Part shown: piece after piece, positions 59,295 through 64,000 of the stretch | Numbering within the stretch: the stretch's first letter is position 1 | Layout of the letters: the number at the start of each line of letters is the position of its first letter | Assembly: GCA_934045075.1 (NCBI GenBank) | Contig: OW203737.1 | Location: forward strand, 1,570,001 to 1,634,000 | Direction of reading: 5' to 3' | From: Yponomeuta sedellus | Lineage: Eukaryota > Arthropoda > Insecta > Lepidoptera > Yponomeutidae | DNA length: 64,000 nt | Made by a program: the position numbers and the translations under genes | Notes under the pieces: model-generated | What the model saw: only the letters and a program-made list of their open reading frames with translations | What the model was told of the DNA's origin: nothing | Databases searched by the model: none

Positions 59295-59403
59295 CGGCGA
59301 GGCGCCGAGTTAAGTAGCACGGATTATATAATTTGGTAATCTACAAAGCAATAACAGTACAATGTCATTCAAGGCCCTATTCTATGTAAGTATTCTAATA
59401 CTT
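59295..59403. repeat. Repeat M, copy 1
   Basis: CGGCGAGGCGCCGAGTTAAG then TAGCACGGATTATATA recurs at 60155-60192. Confidence 0.6.
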
Positions 59404-59937
59404 ATGGGGCCTCTAAACGGGCCATATTTTCACGAAAATGTGAAGCTGCAAATGTGTGGCCGGTAGCATCAGCCATCGTTTACGGCTAGACTATGAAATG
59501 TCTGGCAATATTTTTAGTATGGCCGGGATATATTGTGACATATTTTTTGTGTATCCGATGAATTTTTAGTATCCCGGCCATATAGCCGGAACGATCGCTT
59601 TGCAATCGAAAATACTGCAATATTTTCTCAGCTTGTCACGCTTTACGGTCTAAGTGCGTCCCTTTTTCATGCTACGTGAAGTGAAGTTTGCTGCGATTTG
59701 TTCGACTAGAGCTATGTTCGTGTTAGTTTTGTTTCTCGTTATTTCGGTTCGTTCGTGTTTATGTATGTAGCCCATATAAAGACAAAATATTGAGCCATAT
59801 ACTGTTGTAGAAATGTTGCCGGGAATGGCCGGGATATACATTTTCCAGCCATGTGCTGCATTAAAATGTTTTTTGTATTTTTGGGATATAGTGTAGGCAA
59901 AAAATTCACAAAAAGTGTAGCCCGTCTAGAGGCCCCT
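59404..59937. mobile_element. MITE-X, GGGGCCTCTA termini
   Basis: GGGGCCTCTAAACGGGC at the left is mirrored by GCCCGTCTAGAGGCCCC at the right (one mismatch in 17). Subterminal GTATGGCCGGGATATATTGT is mirrored by TAGTATCCCGGCCATATAGC and followed by GGAATGGCCGGGATATACAT, so the interior has CCGGGATAT repeats in both directions. No coding and no clear target duplication. Confidence 0.75.
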
Positions 59938-59984
59938 TTACATAGAATTTAATGAGCACGACAATGTTTAATTTTGCTCAATTT

Positions 59985-60260
59985 GGAAGTCTCATTGCAA
60001 TGCGATTGGTTGCTAGACTACCGATAGTGTGAATGAAACGACCATCACTGGACTAATATGACTCTATTGAACTACTACGCATTTTAGAGACTCACCCCCA
60101 GGGGTTATATTATAACCCACGCAAATTAAATAGGCATCTCTCGCGAAGAAGATAGAATCGCGCGAGGCGCCGAGTTAAGTAGCACAGGTTATATACCATT
60201 GCAATGCGATTGGTTACTAGACTACCAATTGTGTGAATGAAACGGTAACAGGGCGTCCTA
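59985..60260. repeat. Repeat M, copies 2 and 3
   Basis: CATTGCAATGCGATTGGTTG then CTAGACTACCGATAGTGTG at 59993-60035 recurs at 60198-60240. The GAGGCGCCGAGTTAAGTAGC block lies at 60157. Direct repeats of about 205 bp spacing. Confidence 0.65.
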
Positions 60261-60334
60261 CCCTACCCTTGCCGATTCGCGGTCTCCACTCTAGAGTCAG
60301 TCTACCCCAACGGCTACGGTATGAAATTAAATTA

Positions 60335-60438
60335 AATTAATAGAAATGAAATGAAATTTATTTGGCAGCAGAAGATACCTTTTACATTGTTTTTCTTTCG
60401 TTATCAACCCTTGTATGTCCCCACTGCAGGGGCAGGTT
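60335..60438 (-). mobile_element. LINE 3' scrap followed by SINE-F18 scrap
   Basis: GAAATGAAATGAAATTTATT then TGGCAGCAGAAGATACC (LINE terminus, minus) and TATCAACCCTTGTATGTCCC then CACTGCAGGGGCAGG (SINE-F tail, minus). Confidence 0.55.
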
Positions 60439-60757
60439 TTTCTTAAATTTAAAATATTTGTAGAGATGTGATGTAGAGCTTCCAGAAGGAAAGTTACAGC
60501 TGATATCTAAGCTAGACTGGGTCTGTAATACAGATATTAGCTTCCATCAATAATGTGGTCTGAGACAATCAATAGTATAGAGTGGTATATTTTTACAATA
60601 GAGAAAAAAATAAAACCAAAAACATAAAAAACGGCGCCTAAACACGTTTGTTGTATAGAGACCTCCTTTTTTATAATTTGTAGGTAATCCGCCGCAACAT
60701 TATGTAAAAATTTCTACTCTCTACCCATTACGGTTCCAAAGATAGAGCCCTTTAAAG
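60439..60757. other. Unassigned stretch
   Basis: Nothing recognised. Confidence 0.3.
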
Positions 60758-60825
60758 GCTGTGTGAGGATGGCGGAGGACGGAAGGGCGTGGTGTGCCCT
60801 AGGCCCTTGACGATGATTGATTGAT
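60758..60825 (+). mobile_element. LINE last codons and ATTG tail
   Basis: GTGAGGATGGCGGAGGACGG reads VRMAEDGRAWCALGP-stop, then TGATGATTGATTGATG, typical of a LINE C-terminus with slippage tail. Confidence 0.5.
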
Positions 60826-60889
60826 GTGTAACATAAACACTTGCGTATAGGAAGATTTTTCTTTGATATCTAAAATCGGCGGCGGGAGT

Positions 60890-61168
60890 GGCGGTGGCCC
60901 AGTGGGTAGAACAGTGAACTAGGAAGCGAAAGCCCCAGGTTCGATTCCCAATGCGGCCATGTACAATGACTTTGTTTTCTAAGATATGTAAATTCGTGCA
61001 GTTATAGCAATACCGCTTGCAAGCAGTGGAGGAAAACATTGGCAGGAAACCAGAGTGTATGATTGTTCAAATACCTCGGCGCTTGAAATCGCCAATCCGA
61101 GGTGGCCACGCGTGGTAATTAAGCCCATATTCTTTCTCTCTGAGGGAAGGCCAGTAACAAGCAGTAGG
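60890..61168 (+). mobile_element. SINE-D, full length reference copy
   Basis: Head GTGGCGGTGGCCCAGTGGGT, box B AGGTTCGATTCCCAATG, body CATGTACAATGACTTTGTTT, ATAGCAATACCGCTTGCAAG, GGAAAACATTGGCAGGAAAC, CGGCGCTTGAAATCGCCAAT, GGTAATTAAGCCC, CTCTCTGAGGGAAGGCC. Confidence 0.82.
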
Positions 61169-61376
61169 ACATATAGACTTCTTCTTCTTCTACTTCTTCA
61201 GGCTTTATTAGTCCACTGCTGGACATAGCCCTCCCCTAATGAGCGCAAGGTTGTGCCATCATTGGGGGGTAGTGCCCATAATCCTCACGCTGGGCATGCG
61301 GGTTGGAGATCGCAATTTGGTGGAATTGTACTCCAGGGGGCGCTGCTGCCCACCCCCCGGTTAGACATATAGACTT
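61169..61376 (-). mobile_element. RTE-like LINE 3' region with GAA tail and 12-bp target duplication
   Basis: The insert 61181-61364 is the complement of 43600-43827: CTTCTTCTTCTACTTCTTCA, GTCCACTGCTGGACATAGCC, CTCCCCTAATGAGCGC, CCAGGGGGCGCTGCTGCCCA. ACATATAGACTT at 61169-61180 and 61365-61376 flanks it. It sits at the end of SINE-D. Confidence 0.9.
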
Positions 61377-61681
61377 CATAAAAAAAATACTTTGAAGTGC
61401 AAAGGCTGACGTGCTGTCGACTGTACGTTGGAAGAGTCGTAACAAACTTTTCGATATCCGTCCATCCGGCCATACATCATAATCCCTTGAGGGATGGCTT
61501 CTGACGGAAAGAGGCTCGCTCTGCGATATTTATTTATGAGAGTAATAATATTTTGCGTTGCATGTAGCGGCTTAGCAAAGTGGCGGCAGAGTCGAGACTA
61601 ATGTATGGAGCATTTTGTATAAAAGCTTTTGTTTTATGCGTCTCTCGTAGGGTAAAAACCTACTCTCTAAGGAAGAGAGTA
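61377..61681. other. Unassigned stretch
   Basis: Nothing recognised. Confidence 0.3.
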
Positions 61682-61935
61682 GCATTTTTCCGAGCGCTTC
61701 CGTGCTTCGCAAGGCACGTTATGCCGCTGGCGCCGGCTGTCATGTAAAGACAGTCGTTAAGCCATGTCGGAGTCCTTATAGGCGGCTTGATAACTTCTGA
61801 CAGTAAGGCCCGCCACTGTCTTACAATAATCCACCAACCCGAACTTGGCCCTCGTGGTGGAGTATGGCCTAACCTTCTTGCGATGCAGGAAGAGACCTTT
61901 CCTCAGCAGTGGGGACATACAAGGGATGATATCGA
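61682..61935 (+). mobile_element. SINE-F19, head missing
   Basis: GCATTTTTCCGAGCGCTTCC, GTGCTTCGCAAGGCACGTTA, GGCGGCTTGATAACTTCTGA, GGTGGAGTATGGCCTAACC, AGTGGGGACATACAAGGG. Confidence 0.88.
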
Positions 61936-62410
61936 TGATGTTCACTTTTTTCCAAAGACGAATAAAATATGTGATATTTTGGTGACCATACCATCTTGTA
62001 GCGCCTACAGAATTCTCAAACACATGTGTTGTTTATTAAGTCAAATAAAGACACTGACTGTATTTGACGACAGAATTCTCACAAACGCAAACATATTTCA
62101 CCAAACTGTTAGGGTTGAACGAGGTTCAGTTAGACCGATAAACCACCAGTATCGATCATTCACGTTAAAAGTGCCTAAATCAGTACCAACTTAGATTCAC
62201 GTTCACCCGAAACAAGCTTAACAGCACCGGAAGATGGAAGGTACTTTACCTACAAACGCTGCCAAAGAGTTTCGAGTTCTAACCTGATGGAGGTAAGGTT
62301 CAGAGTGGCTTATTTCGGATTGAGGTAAGCCAACTGCATAAATGAAGGGCCTCTTTGAGTTTACCGTCTGTTTATAAAACTGTTACTAACATATTTTTAA
62401 AACCTATTTC
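61936..62410. other. Unassigned stretch
   Basis: Frames to 62194 have no recognisable content. Confidence 0.3.
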
Positions 62411-62456
62411 GTCGTCAGGCTATACTAGTCCACTGCTGGACATAGCCCTCCCCTAA
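62411..62456 (-). mobile_element. RTE-like LINE end scrap
   Basis: CGTCAGGCTATACTAGTCCA then CTGCTGGACATAGCCCTCCC is the complement of the GAA-tailed RTE end. Confidence 0.7.
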
Positions 62457-62779
62457 AGAAATTTAAATTACAGAGGAAAACTTTGATAGGTATTCTGAGC
62501 AAAATAATAGATCTTTTTTAAGTTTCTTATAAGTACTGACAAGAAGAAAAAGCCTTCATACAGAATCCTCAAATTCGGTATCCAAGTGTGTATAAGGCCT
62601 AAAGCTATCCCCGTCCATTGCGAATCAATCCGCGACACTTAAGACGAGCTGTGGCAAAACGCCCACAATGGCTGGTTGGCTGGCTGTTAAACCGTAACGG
62701 CTCATTGAAAATAAAAACACAACAGAACACAAACAATTGTGTCGTCTCCACGACGATATTGTTCAACCTTGGGCCGTCA

Positions 62780-63180
62780 AATTATGCAAATAGCCATTCG
62801 CAGTGCTGGCAACATTGCTGGGGACGCCTGGCGACACAGAGTTGTTGGTCCAGAAGAATAGGTTGGAATAGAAAATTATATCCAACCCGGACTTGGCCCA
62901 CGTGGCCTTGCCTTCCTGCCATGCAGGAAGAGACCCTAGCAGTGCCGACCTATAAAGGGTTGATACCAAGAAAACTATTTTGTTGACCCAGCAGACAGAA
63001 TGTAAAATCTTAGCGTTGAAATTTTTTTTGATTTGATTTGACACAGCCGACCCAAATAGGGATGCACTAGCAAAAGCCGTCCAATCTTGCGGACGGCTGG
63101 TAACACAGAGTTGTTGGATCAGAAGAGTCGGTTAAAATAGAAAACTATTATTGTTAACAAAACCGACCAAACAGGGGATG
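62780..63180. repeat. Direct repeat U, first copy split by SINE-F20
   Basis: GCGACACAGAGTTGTTGGTC then CAGAAGAATAGGTT at 62831-62865 recurs as ACACAGAGTTGTTGGATCAG then AAGAGTCGGTT at 63103-63134; both continue AAAATAGAAAACTATT-like. SINE-F20 (62878-62972, CCAACCCGGACTTGGCCCAC to AAAGGGTTGATACC, plus strand) sits in the first copy. Confidence 0.7.
62878..62972 (+). mobile_element. SINE-F20, 3' end only
   Basis: AACCCGGACTTGGCCCACGT, CTTCCTGCCATGCAGGAAGA, CTATAAAGGGTTGATACC. Confidence 0.8.
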
Positions 63181-63394
63181 TATTAACAAAACGCAATATA
63201 GAAACCTATGTGCAAGCACGCAACGACGTAAGCCTCTCCCAAACTAATTAAATTGATGATGCGCAAGAGATCTTTCAGAATAGCCTGCTTACCTGATTTC
63301 TCATTAAATAATAATATATAAATAACAACAAATAAAATGTGTTTACCTTATACCACACAAGATGTCGACACAATGACATAACAATGTTAGAATT

Positions 63395-63720
63395 AAAATG
63401 TGAAAATTACTTTGCTAAATTCCGCCTAAAAACCCACAAGCACCATGCAGTTAGTTAATACACCGCCCCTCCCTCCCACTTTTTCAAGCAGAAGCAAGAC
63501 ACGAACACGCCACCACCGACACCAATACTTGTGTGAGAAAATACGCGACGCGTTTCGCCTCTAACACGAGGCATCCTCAGACTTACAAGGCTTGTGTGAT
63601 CTTAACTAACCAGATGGGGCTTGTAGGATTTTTGGTAATTTGGCAAAGTAATTTTCACATTTTAATGCTGTTATGGATTTCCGCAAAGTAACGTCTGATT
63701 CCATACAATAACAGTCTTAG
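63395..63720 (-). mobile_element. MITE-K3
   Basis: Inner repeat AAAATGTGAAAATTACTTTG then CTAAATTCCGCC at the left, GCAAAGTAATTTTCACATTT at 63641-63660, outer end ATGGATTTCCGCAAAGTAAC then GTCTGATTCCATACA at 63675-63708. On the minus strand the core reads CTGAGGATGCCTCGTGTTAG then AGGCGAAACGCG. Confidence 0.82.
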
Positions 63721-64000
63721 AACATTAATTTCAAGTTTTTTAAGGACAGTGTAAGGTGCTTTTTATGAAAATAAAACTATTAGAAATGTACTTAAATGTA
63801 GTAGTATATCAAATTAATTAAATCGACATAATTAACAAGTACCTTGCTCTTCTGTAATTGTGGTGCTGTGGATTTTGTTTTGTCTGTATATTATTATGTA
63901 TATTTTGTCTGTATCCTAGGCAATGACCAAAGTTTGCCACTTTCCAATGATAAAACAAAGACATGTAGTATTACATAAGAGTTTATGCAAAACAGTCACT
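63721..64000. other. Unassigned AT-rich stretch
   Basis: Nothing recognised up to the window end. Confidence 0.3.

Overview
The window looks like repeat-dense intergenic or intronic DNA from a moth or butterfly (Lepidoptera). The background is AT-rich. No host protein-coding gene can be supported. The repeat spectrum (RTE, R1, jockey/CR1-like LINEs, several tRNA-derived SINEs, a 5S rRNA-derived SINE, small Helitrons, a mori-type mariner relic, many fold-back MITEs) is the one familiar from lepidopteran genomes. I could not run any database search, so the organism and all family names are inferences from motifs. Family labels below (SINE-S1, SINE-F and so on) are mine.

Short interspersed elements: SINE-S1 is about 330 bp with a tRNA-like module in its middle and a 3' end AAAAATAGTAT. 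SINE-F is about 380 bp, has a 5S rRNA-like head, and occurs about 20 times. SINE-B has a Gly-tRNA-like head. SINE-C and SINE-D share a 5' half but differ in the 3' half. SINE-E has a GGCGCAGCGG head. LINEs: R1-clade (10699-12502 and two 3' scraps), RTE-like ends with GAA tails, LINE-Q (4536-5962), LINE-A, LINE-G, LINE-N, LINE-O and LINE-T 3' ends. DNA elements: Helitrons at 17064-17837, 35479-36032 (three head to tail), 14711-14925 and 53925-54112; mariner remains at 53080-53777; MITEs I, K, P, V, W, X.

Layout: 1-1270 holds a 50-bp tandem repeat array. 1700-6230 is a LINE/SINE cluster with a perfect 98-bp inverted repeat and a broken jockey-like reverse transcriptase. 7200-13545 is SINE-rich and contains the best-preserved gene of the window, a GC-rich R1-clade reverse transcriptase inserted in a SINE-F copy with a 15-16 bp target duplication. 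13600-18620 holds a possible LTR, LINE ends, a 135-bp CTAT microsatellite, a composite SINE-S1 and a Helitron. 18900-25500 holds MITE-I, a 33-bp minisatellite, nested SINE-S1 copies and a 130-bp tandem repeat. 26000-34900 is dense SINE/LINE/MITE. 35400-38900 holds the Helitron array and two structured MITEs. 39700-42700 is the emptiest part. 43400-53800 mixes SINE-F, RTE ends, an R1-clade 3' end, a possible host 5'-UTR exon with promoter (48986-49158) and the mariner relic. 53900-64000 is again MITEs, SINEs and LINE ends.

The elements do not form a pathway; they interact by insertion into each other. Many junctions are readable as target-site duplications, which give relative ages. The most unusual recurring theme is self-inverted (fold-back) retroposon copies, above all in SINE-S1, and head-to-tail S1 dimers.
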